NCBI GenBank assembly: GCA_037447655.1
Contig: JBBHKE010003430.1
Location: forward strand, 201,822-265,821
Direction: 5' to 3'
From: Zygnema cylindricum
Lineage: Eukaryota > Streptophyta > Zygnematophyceae > Zygnematales > Zygnemataceae
DNA: 64,000 nt
The translations under genes were made by a program, and so were the position numbers. Positions 24,372 through 36,665 of this stretch are shown one piece after another (positions within the stretch are counted from its first letter, which is position 1; each line of letters begins with the position of its first letter). Under the pieces are notes generated by a model. That model ran no database searches. It saw only the letters and a list, made by a program, of their open reading frames with translations, and had not been told where the DNA came from.

Positions 24372-25814
24372 AAAGGTAGACGCCGCAAAATGTAACCGAC
24401 AAAAAAGTACTAATTCTGAAATTGTAATGATTAATTATTTGGGGTATGGTTACGGGAGGAGGTCTCTGTAATAGTACGGACAACAAAATTTATGTATTAC
24501 AAAGGCCTCGGGTACATCGCGTATCTTTTGTCAAAAAGTTTTACATACATGTTCTGATATGAGTGGTTCCACGTAAGCTGACTACCAAATCTCAAAAATC
24601 ATCGAATATCTAGAAACCAACCTTTTTCGTCTGGAAAATCGTACCTGCGTATGACGTACGTGTACTTCACAAGTGTACCTCGACAATGTACCTCAGAGAT
24701 CTCCTTCACTCTGTTGACTTTCAAGAAAAAATCGTATTTCTTACCGGCAAAGATTTTACAGTCACTTTGTCCGAAGTCACGAGACTTTGAAAACCGGTGG
24801 GATTTTTTTTTTTTTCTTTTTTAAGCTTCGATATATTGACGTTACGATATATCGTCGATATATCGGCAATATATCGCGATAATTTGAAATTCGATATATC
24901 GAAGCGATATATCGATTACCGGGTACCTGAAATTCGATATATATCGAATATCGGCAAACGGTCCTCGATACCCAACACTACCAACGACAGCATCGTCGTT
25001 AGTGTGAACATTAACTAACATTCAGCGGGACAAACAGTACAAACGTCATAATGACGTCAAAACTATACGAACTGACAGATTTTGTACATATACGTAATTT
25101 AGTGTTTATAATTTCAGCGCGGATAATTATCGTCGACATAACCCAATATAGAGTACTTAAATAAATTAGAGTAAACTTCCTATGTGATAAAATTATATTA
25201 CATAAATTAGAGTTCATTACTCTAATTGTTTTTTCTTGTTTTTTTACTCTAATTACGATTCGCGGTGTATTGTACACCGCGAATCGTAATTAGAGTAAAT
25301 AACGCTAATTCGGTCGCCCTAAAAATCTGACTCTATCACCTTAAATAGAGTAAATAATTCTAAATTAGTCATTATACTATTTAAGGTAAACTTTAGTTAG
25401 CGTTTTCAATTATAATATAGGTTTGTTTTAAATAGTGTGGAGTACGGACGATGTTCGACCGTGCAAAATTGTACTTTTATAAGTAAAAAGGTACAAATAA
25501 TGATTTAATAGAATCGCGCTCGCTTGTGAAATCGCACTAAACAAAAAAATCAATGACATCAAAATAAAAGCTGTTCGCATAACTCTCGTCCGTCGACAGC
25601 ATCGTCGTCAATGTGAACATTAACTAACATTCAGCGCGACAAATACTACTAACGTCATAATGACATCAAAATTTACGCACAGACAGATTTTGTACGTCTA
25701 CGTAATTTAGTGTTCATAATTACAACGCGGATAATTATAGCCAACAGAACCCAATATAGAGTACTTAAAAAATAAGAGTAAACTTCCTCTGTGAAAAAGT
25801 TCTATCACAAAAAC

Positions 25815-26026
25815 TACACCGCCAATCGTTATTAGCGTGTAAGTTTTTTTAGCGTATACGAATAATTAGCGTGGTTTACGCTAATTGGGAATTTGAAATT
25901 TTCGAAGAAATCGTCTATTCTAATTAGGAATTAGGGTTTTTTTAAATAGTGTACATAATTCTATTTGAAAAAAAAAAAGGCGGGACGGAATTAGCGTACA
26001 CAACGCTAATAACGATTGGCGGTGTA
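25815..26026. mobile_element. CACCG-type MITE, short form (212 bp)
   Basis: Ends TACACCGCCAATCGTTATTA and CTAATAACGATTGGCGGTGTA. It is nearly the same as 42,034-42,252, and both are core-deleted versions of 37,987-38,530. Confidence 0.85.
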
Positions 26027-26100
26027 GCGTTCATAACTCTAATTGTATTTTTTTTGTTTTTTTACTCTAATTTATTATTTACTCTAATTATGATTCGCGG

Positions 26101-26726
26101 CAGAGATCGCAAACGGTCAACCGAAACCGTGACCGACCGTTAACCGATCGCCCGCGCCGGATTCGGAACGGATTCGGTTGCCAAATTTTGGGGGTCGGGC
26201 GGTTACGGTCGGTTGATTCACCAGGAAAAAAAACGGTCGGTTACGGTCGGTCAACCAAAAAATAAAAAATAAATAAAATTTTGTATTGTCCCTATAATCC
26301 AACATTATTGTACTTTGTACTATTTGGTGTCGTGGAAGTACGTGGCATCATGATTAGCGTCGCAAATCTGACACGGTACTGAAGTAAACTATTCATTTCG
26401 CAAATCAAAGGGAACGCGACAAAGCGTCGCAAATCTGACACGGTAGTACACTATTCATTTCGCAAATCTTAGGGAACGCGACAAATCGTAATTATTGGCT
26501 TTCATACGTCGTACATTGGTTAATTTTGTACATTTTCGGTTACGGGCGGTCACGGTTAGTCACGAGAAATCGAGATTCGGTTAATTTTTATTTTCGTAAA
26601 CGCCGGTCGGTTAACAGTTAACAATTTTGGAGCGTGACATAACCCGGTCGGGCGTCGGTTACTCAGATTTTGAAAAAAAAAACGGTCGGTTTCGGTTATG
26701 TAAAATTTTGACTTTTGTGACTTCTG
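26101..26726. mobile_element. hAT-like element, 626 bp, CAGA ends
   Basis: Imperfect inverted ends CAGAGATCGCAAACGGTCAA and its counterpart TTTTGACTTTTGTGACTTCTG. The 8-bp target duplication ATTCGCGG is perfect (26,093-26,100 and 26,727-26,734). It is rich in GGTCGGT/ACCGACC repeats and has no coding capacity. Confidence 0.8.
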
Positions 26727-26736
26727 ATTCGCGGTG

Positions 26737-27682
26737 TACACCGTGAATCGCTATTAGCGTCAATGACTCTAATTGTGGTACCCCGTTTTTTTACCCAATT
26801 TATCAAATAGAATTAATAAAAACCCTTTAAAAAACAAATTAGGGTCAAGTTCCATCAGTCGTTTCTGTAATCGTACTGCCACCTCTACGGGTCGGGTTAA
26901 TTGAGTCGATGTTCCACCACGAAGAGTCTATAATCCACGTGTTATACATTGAGTGGCACCACGTAGCTTTTGAACGGATATTTAAAATCTTTTAAAAATC
27001 TTCACGTCGACAAATTTCACTTAAAATCTTCAGTTGCGTACCATGTACCTGCGTACCAAGTCATAATACGACAAAACTTGTGTACTTTCTGCAAACGCCA
27101 GTCTTTTATACTAGCTCATTTTTTAGGGTTTATGTTTTCGAACATGGCGAAAATTCTGTCTTGGAAATAGTGTGACGAAAGAAATTGCGCGGCGAAAGAC
27201 CGTTTCAAGATTACTTTTTTTAATTTTCAGTTGCATTTTGAAACGTACATACCATGCGCAAATTTCGTCAATTTTGTTGGTTTTCCTTCGTGACACGTAG
27301 CTTATTCGTCCAGCGTGTCACGATTAATTTTTTTTCTGTATTTGCCAACCCACCTCTTACAGGTACGTTGGGAGCTACAGAGAAACATGATGCGAACGCC
27401 TCACGGATGAACATCCGACGGTCAGTATTACCTCCAACACGTTCAGAGAGTATTGGCAAGATTATCTGTAATGTTGTTTCGCGTATAAAAACAAAATAAG
27501 CGGTATGAATTGGTACGGATAGTCGCGGATTTGTGTAAACTACCCCACTTTTCGACTGATGGAACTTGACCCTTAGAGTAAATGATTTCCTTCAAAACCC
27601 CCAAATTCCTAAATAGCATTGATAACGCTATTTGTTTCATAACGCTATCTATTTCTAAACGCTAATAGCGATTCATGGTGTA
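26737..27682. mobile_element. CACCG-type MITE split by a Harbinger-like element
   Basis: Starts TACACCGTGAATCGCTATTA, sharing its TA with the previous copy. Ends GCTAATAGCGATTCATGGTGTA. Without the insert (26,842-27,572) it is about 215 bp. Confidence 0.7.
26842..27572. mobile_element. PIF/Harbinger-like non-autonomous element, 731 bp
   Basis: Inverted ends GGGTCAAGTTCCATCAGTCG and CGACTGATGGAACTTGACCC are perfect over 20 bp, with TTA at 26,839-26,841 and 27,573-27,575. A second copy forms the left edge of the window. Confidence 0.85.
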
Positions 27683-28164
27683 CTGTACACACTATCCCTT
27701 AAAATAAGACATGAATTGAATCTCCAATTGAAAATAAAATTCCACCTTTTACGCACGTTTTCGTTCGCACTTTACTAACAAACTCAGTTGTTGTTCCCGA
27801 ACTTTTCCGTCCGCCCTTTTGTTAAAACTTGGCATCCACCAATTGTTTTCTGCCGCTACGCCGTACACAAAAGACAAAAGATGAAAAGACACACCCCAGC
27901 AAAAGGTTGGTACAAGAACGATGACTCAAAAACGTCGTTCGTATCCGTCGCACTGACTTCAGATCACTGAAACGGCATGTACGACATTCGATCAAATCAA
28001 CCGACCAAAGCCGACGAGAATATTCTCCACGTTGCAAGAAACATCGCGCGGCTGTGTTTCCAGCGTGCTTGCCGCTTGCCAAATCGTGTGTGGCACGCGC
28101 AAAGGCGTGGAAAGTCGAAACCCTAGCTGGGACGCTCCAGTAACAACCGTGTCCGATTGTATTA

Positions 28165-28910
28165 AGGGTGCGTCTCTGTGTGCTTAAGTAAGGGTTTTTT
28201 CCTATCGTTTTCCTGTAAAACTTAGAGCCGTACCGCGTAAGTTTCAACCGTACAAAAAAATAGAAAAAAAAAGAAATACATTTTGCGTCATCATCGAATT
28301 TAAAATGTACTATATCTTGTCGTCTTGTGTTCTTCGACCCACAACCACGCCAAAAAACGTCATCTTCAAACTTTTCTTTAAAATACAGGGCTTATGTGTT
28401 TTAAAACAGCTTATTTTTGAAAAACTAATAGGAACACATATTCGCACTTGTATTGTTTTTTTCAAAAATTTCAAACGAATTCAAGCGACGGCGGAAGGTA
28501 CACTATTCGTTATGTTTTGTCCGTTTGCGTCTAATAAAGTACACAATTTGTTTTGTTTTGTCGGTTTTCATTCAGTACGGACTTTTCCATTCCAGGCGTC
28601 TGAAATTCGAATGCCATTTGACGAAATCTTGAGAAATCTTTGAGGGCGCCTCAGCAAGCTGCACACGCCGCCTCTCTCACGCAGCCTCGCATTCTCGCGA
28701 CGTCCAAGGCAATTTTGTACAATTTGGTGCGTCATCGCTGATTGTACACTGTCGACAGCCGTCACGGACATTGTCGACGTATACAAGCGTCACGCCATTA
28801 AGTGACAACTTCGTTTGGTACACATAGGGACACCCGAAATCCGGGTCCGCCGGATCTGCGCTAAAAAACAAAAAAAAATCTCTAAGTTTGAAGTACATAG
28901 AGACGCACCC
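28165..28910. mobile_element. PIF/Harbinger-like element, diverged copy
   Basis: Ends GGGTGCGTCTCTGTGTGCTT and ACATAGAGACGCACCC, with TTA-like flanks. It is related to 17,221-17,915, sharing the AAGTAAGGG sub-terminal segment. Confidence 0.7.
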
Positions 28911-29038
28911 TTATAAAGTATGGTACAGTATTGTACATTACAGTACAGTGCTGTACTGTGCGCATTTCAAATGACGGCGTGAGTGCGTTATCAATGACGC
29001 TTTTGGAATATTACGTCATCAAGCCTGAGATTGTACAG

Positions 29039-29593
29039 TACACCGTCAATCGCTATTAGAGTAAAGGAATAAATAGCGTAAAAAAAGAATTAGTGTTATT
29101 AACACTAATCGGGAATTATTTTTTTTTGAAAAAAAATATATATACTAATTAATCACTAACTGTAATTTGGGTTGTCCAGAATAATAAATACCCGCCCTTA
29201 AAATGTCTACAGTAATATATGTATCCGTACAAATTCTGACAATTCGTACGCCGTCTTGTTGTTCACACGGTCGACGGACGAACATATGAGAACGTGATTT
29301 TTTTCGACGAGTTTGCGTCTCTTTCTTGCAGTGCACATTCACATGTGTATGCAATAATGCTAAGTGTCTTTTTATGCCTTTGTAATTCAAAAAGTACCAT
29401 TTTGTACAGAAATATCCTTTCCGTACGCCACACTATTTCCATTGAGGTGTACTTCCATTATTAACGCTAATTGAAATAAAACCCTAATTAGAATAATGGA
29501 AAAAATAGAATTATGGATTGTATTTAAGGTTTTTTTTTTTGAAAAAAGGGCACCGAATTGGCGTTATATACTCTAACAGCGATTGACGGTGTA
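29039..29593. mobile_element. CACCG-type MITE, long form (555 bp)
   Basis: Ends TACACCGTCAATCGCTATTA and CTAACAGCGATTGACGGTGTA. The core is present, including TTCTGACAATTCGTACG and the hairpin-like GTAC...GTAC segment. Confidence 0.85.
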
Positions 29594-29596
29594 CAG

Positions 29597-29799
29597 TACA
29601 CCGTCGATCGTATTTAGCGTGTTGAACACCAATTCGGCGCCCTAAAATTTTGACCCATGAACCTTAAATAGAATAAATGACGCTATTTAAGGACGTGGAC
29701 CATAATTTGCCACGTCTCCTGGCACTGAATTAGAATTAATGACGCTAATTTTTTCTTTACTCTAATAATTTCTACACGCTAAATACGATCGATGGTGTA
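29597..29799. mobile_element. CACCG-type MITE, short form (203 bp)
   Basis: Ends TACACCGTCGATCGTATTTA and TAAATACGATCGATGGTGTA, three bases (CAG) from the preceding copy. Confidence 0.8.
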
Positions 29800-30692
29800 C
29801 TGTACAGTACTGCAGTCTCTGTACCTTCTGAGTTCTGACGAAGGAATCTTCTGATTTTTCTAGAGACTTTCTCCAAGCTGACGCATCATAACAATCTTTT
29901 TTTTTTGTCCTGGATGAAAATTCCAAAATGCACGCCACGGTCGCTATTTCACGGATTCTAAGCACGTTAGAATGTTACCCTGCGCGGATCTTTCCGAAGG
30001 ATCCGACACCATCTCAGCCGCAAATTTGGACAGGATAAAACGACAAATATAAATTTGTCGCGCTGGAGAAGTTATTTCTCGATCTTCGAAGATACCAAAT
30101 ATAGCTACAAGGTATTACCAGCTTTTTAAACTTTTTGGGTACGGAAATTCGGGAGGGAGAGTAAAAGCCTTGTAAGCATCGGAGCCGTCAGATCATGATG
30201 CATCTACGGTATAAATATAATGCGATCTTTCACAAAATCTTACGTTGACTCAGGAAATCGACTGTGCTTTGTCTGTATCGCGTCTGAGTGTCAGATCCAG
30301 ATCTTGGAATGCCAGCGTGGCATTGAATAGTCGGCAGAAAACCGCGCTAGGTACACAGCCCCAAATTCCGTACATTAATCGCTTCAAACTGTCCGACAAT
30401 GCTCAAAAAAATCAAAATAAAAATCGGACGGAGTACCTTTGACAACGCAGAATATTGGTAGAGTAGATTCTAAAATGCATACCGTACAGTCCTCCTATTG
30501 GTCGAAGCACAGTAGGAGCACAGTGGGAAAAGTGCATTTAAATTCAGCGTTACTCATCGTACGAAAATGCTAACGATGTAATCTGATACGATATTCATTC
30601 AATAATTGAGAATCTACGGTCACCAATATCTACGATTCGCAATATTGCGAGTTTTCGATACTTTTGAACAACCTAAAATAGTAAAATTACGC
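29800..30692. other. intergenic sequence, no gene seen
   Basis: Mixed-composition sequence without a convincing exon or a repeat family that I can link to the others. Confidence 0.35.
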
Positions 30693-31539
30693 TACACCGT
30701 GAATCGTTATTCGCGTAAAGGTTTCTTTAGCGTGTAGGAACAATTACCGTTATTTACGCTAATTGAGAATTTGGATTTTTTCAAAAAAAACATACATACT
30801 GGATATTTACTTATACTAATTTGGATTTAAAAAAAAAAAAATACCCGCCCCAAACTTGTTTACACTAATGTAGGTTCTGTTCAAAATCTGACAAATTGTA
30901 CACAAATCGTACGTTCACACCGTCGAAACGCGATTGCCGGACGAATATGTGAGAACGTGATTTTTGACTACCCGATTGCATCCCCTTTTTAGAGCGCATA
31001 TTATCATGCGTCCGTGGTTACTAAAACCCAATAAATATACTTTCTCACTTAAAAAGGTACATTTTTGTACGGTCTGACACCAACCCTACAACACTCTATT
31101 TAGATGATAAAAATTGGAAAAGAACCCTAAATGGCGTAAAAGAAAAAACAGAATAATTTATGCTGTTTAAGAATTTGGGGAAATAAAAAGGTACCTTAAA
31201 TAGCGTCCATTACGCCAATACCGATTCACGTGCGTGGTTCACACTTGAAAAATGGGAAAACGGTATGGTATGAAAACGGTACTTTTTTTTGTCCACCGTG
31301 AATTGGCACGTGACGTTAGCCTACGTCAACTAGCGTGTCGTGATATGAGCCACTTGCCCGTACCAAAAGGAATCGCTTTGCGGACATGATATGTACGAAG
31401 CCTTCCAAATCAAACTGTATTGCCACGCAAACGTTTGTACAGACCGATAATAACCCCGGAGGAACTTAGAACATGCCCCAAAAAAAACCTCGGGTGCCCG
31501 AAAAAAAAAACAGGAAAGGACCAAGCGGACATCTCACAC

Positions 31540-31862
31540 ACTCTTCCTTTCACTTTCAGCGTCCCAAATTTTTGATAAACCTTCCTTTATCTTTCAAAGG
31601 CTCTTCTTTTATCCAACCTCTTTCCGTTGCTAGTCGCGGCGAGCATTTGTAACTTTTTGCCCATTCCGATGATTTTCTGAGAACTCATCGGAAAACGGGG
31701 CACGTACTCCGATTGAAGGTGTCTTGTGACACGTCACAGGCTTCGACGTCATCAAACATAAGAGCAAAAACAAACCTGCGGTTTTTCAAACTTTCTAACC
31801 TCTTCCCTTCCGCTCCTCCGTTCTCCTCTGCTCCCTCGCTAAAGTACAGCTCTTCCTTCCCG
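31540..31862 (+). other. possible non-coding first exon and promoter
   Basis: CT-rich, GC-richer sequence ending CTTCCTTCCCG at a GTATGA donor-like border. It has no useful start codon in its last 150 bases and contains palindromic TGACACGTCACA and GACGTCATC motifs (CRE/G-box-like). It may begin the gene whose last exon is at 32,976. Confidence 0.3.
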
Positions 31863-31919
31863 GTATGATTTTTTTTTATTTTTATGAATTATGTTTGTAA
31901 ATATGTTATGTGAGGAGTT

Positions 31920-32640
31920 CCGTGTGTATTTTCAAAATTTCCAGTTTTGAACTCTGGTTCCAAAGGTCAAAACTGGAAAATATTCCAGTTTCTGTATCAA
32001 AAACTGAAAAGATTTCCATTTTCTAACACCGGATACAGAGTTTAAGATTGGAAAGAAATCCAGTTTTGAATCTTGTAACTGGAGAGATCTCCAGTTTTAG
32101 GGTTCAAAATATCCATAAAATATATAAGATCTCCGTTTTTGAACCCTAAATTACAAATTTCAGCCATTGAAAAGTTCCAGTTTCCATATCCAAAGCTGAA
32201 GAAAAAGTACAGTTGTGAACTCTAGATACAGATGTACCTAAACAATGCTCCAATTTTAGGGTTTAAAACTGGAAAAAAACTCAAATTTTGAACTCAGAAT
32301 CTGCAGTTTCTGTATTTTGAAACTGAATAGAAACCCTAATTTTGAAGTCTGGATAGAGAGATAAAAACAGGAAAAAAAACTGATAGTTTTGAACTCTTAA
32401 CTAGAAAGAACTCTAGTTTTAGGGTTCAAAATTGGAGAAACTAACTCCAGTTTTTAACTTTGTTTATGAAAGAAACTGATTTTTAATATGAAACTGCAAA
32501 TAATTTCAGTTTTCAGATTCGAAAATGGAAAGAACTTCAGTTTTTACCTCTGAATTTAGGGTTTAAAAATCTCCAGATTTTGCCTCCCAAACTGAAAGAA
32601 AAGTCCAGTTTTGAACTCTGTACCAATAGCTGTGTTATGT
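31920..32640. repeat. diverged intronic repeat of TCCAGTTTT / AACTGGAAA units
   Basis: About twenty loosely spaced units in both orientations, many followed by GAACTCTG or TTTAGGGTTCAAA. The units can pair with each other. They occupy the probable intron between 31,862 and 32,976. Confidence 0.7.
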
Positions 32641-32975
32641 TTTTGGGATTTTTAGAAGTTTTTGTGTCAGAATTTGTGGTGTTTTTATTTGTTTATTTGA
32701 AAACAGAAAACTGCAAAACTGAAAACTGAAACTGGCAACAACAAACTAATAATAGTGTGACATAAATTTCTGAATCTTTCAATTTCTTTAAGAGGCGTTG
32801 CTGGGCATAGTAATTGTTGCTCTTGAGAATGCAAACCTGATATTTTCTGAGATGTAGGAACGATGAGATAGCCTGGAAGGAAAAATCTGGGGATAGAGAA
32901 GACCAACCTTCACACTAGTTACGATCACTGTATAAGAGTTGGATTGTTTTAATGTCCCCTTTTATTTATATGCAG

Positions 32976-33049
32976 CGGCTCGTACTCTGGAGGATGTACT
33001 CAAAGCAGTAGCTTCTGCCTTAAAGGATGGTGATAGATATCAGCCTTGA
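32976..33049 (+). CDS. terminal coding exon of an unrecognised gene
   Basis: A strong acceptor (TTTATTTATATGCAG) precedes an open segment read in the phase that gives ARTLEDVLKAVASALKDGD, then four more residues and TGA at 33,047-33,049. The other two frames stop earlier or look unlike protein. The amphipathic character of the segment suggests a helix. I found no secure upstream coding exon between 31,863 and 32,970 and cannot assign a function. It runs convergently toward the minus-strand gene at 34,039-35,545. Confidence 0.4.
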
Positions 33050-34038
33050 ATTTTCTGAACTTCGATTATGTACCGAAGTTTTTGTCGTTAAAAATAGTAT
33101 AGACAGGGTGGAGAGCAACATAAAAGAAATGGGACAAAAAATTGTGACTTAAGATGAAAGAGGAGGTTCAAGAAATTGTTTACATGTTTACAGAAATGTA
33201 TGTGGGCGATTTTTTTTTTTTTTTTTTTTTCTTGGTTTTGGTGGTTTTTTTTTGTCATGGTTGTTTGCGGTTATTACTTTTTGCAAGTTTTTTCTTTTTT
33301 TTGATTGGTTGGAAGGTGTTTTAAGGACCAAAATTCACTTTGATTTCTTTTGATTGATAAAAGAAAAATAACCAGTTATTCTATAATAATTACGATATCC
33401 TGTCTGGCCAAAATTGTTGTAAATTTTACTCTTCTTCTTTTTATGTGTGTCTCAAGAGAAAAAGAAAGGTAAATTTAGGGAACGGAAACAGTGTTTCGAC
33501 ATATATTGTACAATGATACTTAACTCTTGACATTTTTAAGTACACAGTTAGCTGATATTTATACAACTGTGCATGTTTTGTAATTTTCTTTGTAATTTAT
33601 TTTGTCTTTTATTGTACTTCGTACAACCAAACCAGACTTGATATTGGTATCTCCTTTCCATCCGAAGTAAATCTGAAAGATACATGATAGGAAATAGTAT
33701 GAATAGAACAAAAAATCTACAATTATCAACAAGCATCCCTAATTTGTATATAATATGTGGTGTAGTTGAACAATCGTTCGAAAATGGCGAATTGCTAATT
33801 TTACTGTGGACCATATTCACCATACTGCTGGCACATCGGCTTTTTTCACTATGGTTAACAAAGAAAGAAATGGTAGAAGGGCAATAATGAGAGCATTTTG
33901 CAATTATTGTTTATTGACAAAAAAAAACATTCGGAAAAGCAAATCAACAGCTTCCCAAAAACAGCTGAAATAAAATTGCTTCTTTTTTTAAGGAGCCTGA
34001 AAATTCACAAATTGACAACATGGAAAAGAAACCCAATC

Positions 34039-35545
34039 CTACATGAGATCAAATTCTTCAAATTTCTGCTTAAAGTCATCAACCATTTTTGTCTCTTCTT
34101 GTTTTGTCAGCTTGCAAGCTTTCCAATCCGCTCGTTTGGGCAGCCACAAAATTTCCGCGACAACCTGAACTCAAAGGTCACAAAAATTTATATAAAATTA
34201 GAAAAATTACAAAAAATTAACGACACGGAAGTCTTTCTAGGTAAAAATATATTCAACAACATACGATAACCATCAAAAAAATTAAGAAAAATATAAAATG
34301 GACAAAAAGAAAAAAAAACAAAAAAGCCCTCGGCACGATTCATTATGACGACCAGTTTTTGAGCCACACCATTTTGCAATTAAGTTTTTAGCAACCAAAA
34401 ATGAAGAACAAAGTGAAAGAAAAAGAAAGCTAGAGAGGGATACGAAAAGAAAAAAAAGTGTGACAATTAAATAAATTAAATTGAGGCAACAAAATTCCAA
34501 ACAAGAGTGTCTCCGTGTCTCCTTCGAGGGAAAACCACAAAATTATGTCCACAAAACCACCTTCAAACGGAGACAAATTGTAACATATTGACCACACTAA
34601 ATTGTGTTCACATATTACTCCGCGGAAATATCATACCGAGAAAAAGAAAAAGCAAAAGACAAGATCCCATAAATACGCCTATCAACCACTTGAACTAGTT
34701 CAAACCATGCTAATTGGTAGAGAGAGTCACAAGCCATTAATAACCTCCCCTCCCTCCACCTCCCCCTCCCAAAAAAAAGCAAAAAAAAAAAAAAAAAAGG
34801 GTACAGAGGGGCCTCCCACCCATGAACAACTTCTCACCTCTCTCCCAAACTGCAACGGAAACTTGTCTCCCGGAGTAATTCCGTACACCAACCACCCGCC
34901 AGTTGGCATCTCCACAGTAAAAGATTCACCGCATCCGCTGCAGACTGGGGGCTACCTGGAGGGTGTCACGTCACACTGACACCTCAAATCACCACACTTT
35001 CCCTCCCTCCCTCCCTCTTGTCTTTTCCGGTCTCGTATTTTTCGTCCCAGTCTCTCTTTAACTCATCTCCCCTCCCCCTCCCTCCCCCTCTCCTCCCCCT
35101 CCCCCTTCCCATTCCCTCCTCTCCCTCTCCCTCACCCTCTCCCCCAGTCTCTTAAATCTCCTGTCTTGTCTTTCTAGGTGTAACTCAACATGTCTCTCTA
35201 CATCTGTCTCTCCATTTCTCTCTCGCCCCTTTTCTCTCTGTGTGTCTCGCTCTCTCTCTCCCTGTCTCTCTCTTTCAGTCTCTTTCTTCACGTCAGTCTC
35301 TTCAGAAGTCAATTTAAAAAGAAAAGTCAGAGTTTTCCTTCTTCTCCCTCTTTTCTTCAAAAAACCCAAAAAATGATTTCATCTATAACTCAGAGCCTCA
35401 TGAAAAACCTCTTAAAAAAAAATAAAAAAAATGATAATTTACGACTTTGCTGACCTGGCTCATTGAGATGCAAGCTGAATCCAGCCCTCTGGGCAGCTTC
35501 TTGGACCTCGATTCTCTCCACCTTCTCCTCAGGCACAGGAACGAC
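34039..35545 (-). CDS. unrecognised gene, last three exons, CxxC-containing protein
   Basis: Exons 35545-35455, 34944-34838 and 34164-34039 have AG acceptors, GT donors and consistent phases (0/1, 1/0, 0/stop), giving about 107 residues. The order is VPEEKVERIEVQEAAQRAGF, then VCSGCGESFTVEMPTGGWLV, YGITPGDKFPLQFGRE, and finally LWLPKRADWKACKLTKQEE with a charged helix ending FEEFDLM. A CxxC pair (CSGC) and a later single Cys are present. It does not match a family I can name. The 5' exons are not identified; CT-rich sequence upstream (35,560-37,500) gives no clear start. It lies wholly inside the inverted-repeat element 31,231-37,945. Confidence 0.6.
35030..35290. repeat. CT-rich low-complexity tract
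   Basis: Runs of CCCTCC and CTCT in an intron of the minus-strand gene. The apparent open frames in it are Arg/Ser low-complexity and not taken as genes. Confidence 0.85.
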
Positions 35546-36409
35546 CTGAAAAAAATAAGGATGGTTATTGGAAAACCTTGTTCGACGGTAAAACCATTGA
35601 AAAATTATGAAAAAAATATGAAATTTCTTTTTTTTCTTTTTAAACCTCTAAAATTAAGTAAGTGGAGACACAAACTTTACAAAGACGTCCGGAAACTGCC
35701 AAAAAATATCTGTCAGAAAATTGACACAACCTCTTGCAGAAACTGAAAAAAAAAAACACAAATAACTTCCACTACCTATGCAAATTCCCCTGTAAAAAAA
35801 TTACGCCATTCCTACATAGATCTTTAGATAACTCAAAAATCCTAAAAGAGCACCTACATTGACAAAATACACCCGTAGGTAAAAAAAAAAAAAAAAAAAA
35901 CTACTCTTTTTAGATTCCTCCTAAACCCAAAGTTTTATTAAGACTGTACAAAGGTTTGAAAAAAAATGGTTGTCCTTCAAAACAGCACAAATTGTACTTG
36001 AAAACAACACAAAATTTGAGGTAAATACAATTATTATTGAAATCTAAAGAAAGACCTCATTTTCTCCCAAACTACCAAAAAAAAAACCCTAAAAAAAAAG
36101 GGGAAATGGAGAGAGAAAAGTGAACCGTTCCCTTCTCCGATCCTGTTCCATTCTGTCTACATGGAACAGTTATCTACGACTCTTTGGGATCGATTATTTG
36201 TATCCCTTCCTCTTCTTTTTTTCTTAACGCCCATTGTTTATAAAGATATCGGCGGGACCCCATATCGAAAAGCAACTGAAAAAATCTCGTAACCAATCAC
36301 AGAACTGCACATATAGAAACATAAAAAATGAAAGGTTCAAAAACAGTAAAAAAAAAAGAAAGTAAGGGGTAAGTGGGGAGGGGGAGAGGGAGAGGGAGAG
36401 AGAGGAGAG

Positions 36410-36563
<154 letters not shown>

Positions 36564-36595
36564 GTACATACATATGTATGTATACATATTCATAT

Positions 36596-36599
36596 ATAT

Positions 36600-36664
<65 letters not shown>
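36596..36664. repeat. (TA)n microsatellite
   Basis: About 30 TA units, a strong cruciform/hairpin former next to the GA tract. Confidence 0.95.

Positions 36665-36665
<1 letters not shown>

Larger units (their letters stand above)
16980..24980. mobile_element. hAT-like element (TAGTGTTAGG...CCCAACACTA), itself interrupted
   Basis: Ends TAGTGTTAGGTATCGGGTA and TCGATACCCAACACTA match the intact 420-bp copy at 39,127-39,546. Its left target copy is CCGTCGAC (16,972-16,979) and the right one CCAACGAC (24,981-24,988), 6 of 8 identical. The uninterrupted sister MITE has CCGTCGAC at this site. The ends are packed with self-complementary TCGATATATCGA motifs. It contains a Harbinger-like element (17,221-17,915) and a copia element (17,923-24,371). 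No hAT transposase is seen. Confidence 0.75.
16659..25269. mobile_element. CACCG-type MITE split by an 8-kb hAT/copia nest
   Basis: The left half (16,659-16,979) starts TACACCGTGAATCGTAATTA. The right half (24,981-25,269) ends TAATTACGATTCGCGGTGTA. Joined, the halves are about 600 bp and match the sister copy that starts at 25,273. That copy reads CGTCCGTCGACAGCATCGTC across the point where this one is interrupted. Confidence 0.75.
25273..26738. mobile_element. CACCG-type MITE with two nested insertions
   Basis: Starts TACACCGCGAATCGTAATTA, only three bases from the end of the previous copy, forming a near-perfect 23-bp-arm palindrome at 25,247-25,295. Ends GATTCGCGGTGTA. It is interrupted by a 212-bp sister element (25,815-26,026) and by a hAT-like element (26,101-26,726). 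Confidence 0.75.

Noticed and set aside
28305-28643. 112-codon frame
   Set aside because: Lies inside a Harbinger-like non-autonomous element and resembles no transposase.
32780-32850. Possible exon reading ALLGIVIVALENANL upstream of 32,976
   Set aside because: It lacks a clear donor in phase and hits stops soon after, so it was not added to the gene model.
33898-34269. 123-codon plus-strand frame
   Set aside because: It is antisense to the phase-consistent minus-strand exon 34,039-34,164 and to AT-rich flank.
35058-35369. 103-codon Arg/Glu-rich frame on the minus strand
   Set aside because: Low-complexity translation of a CT-rich tract inside an intron.
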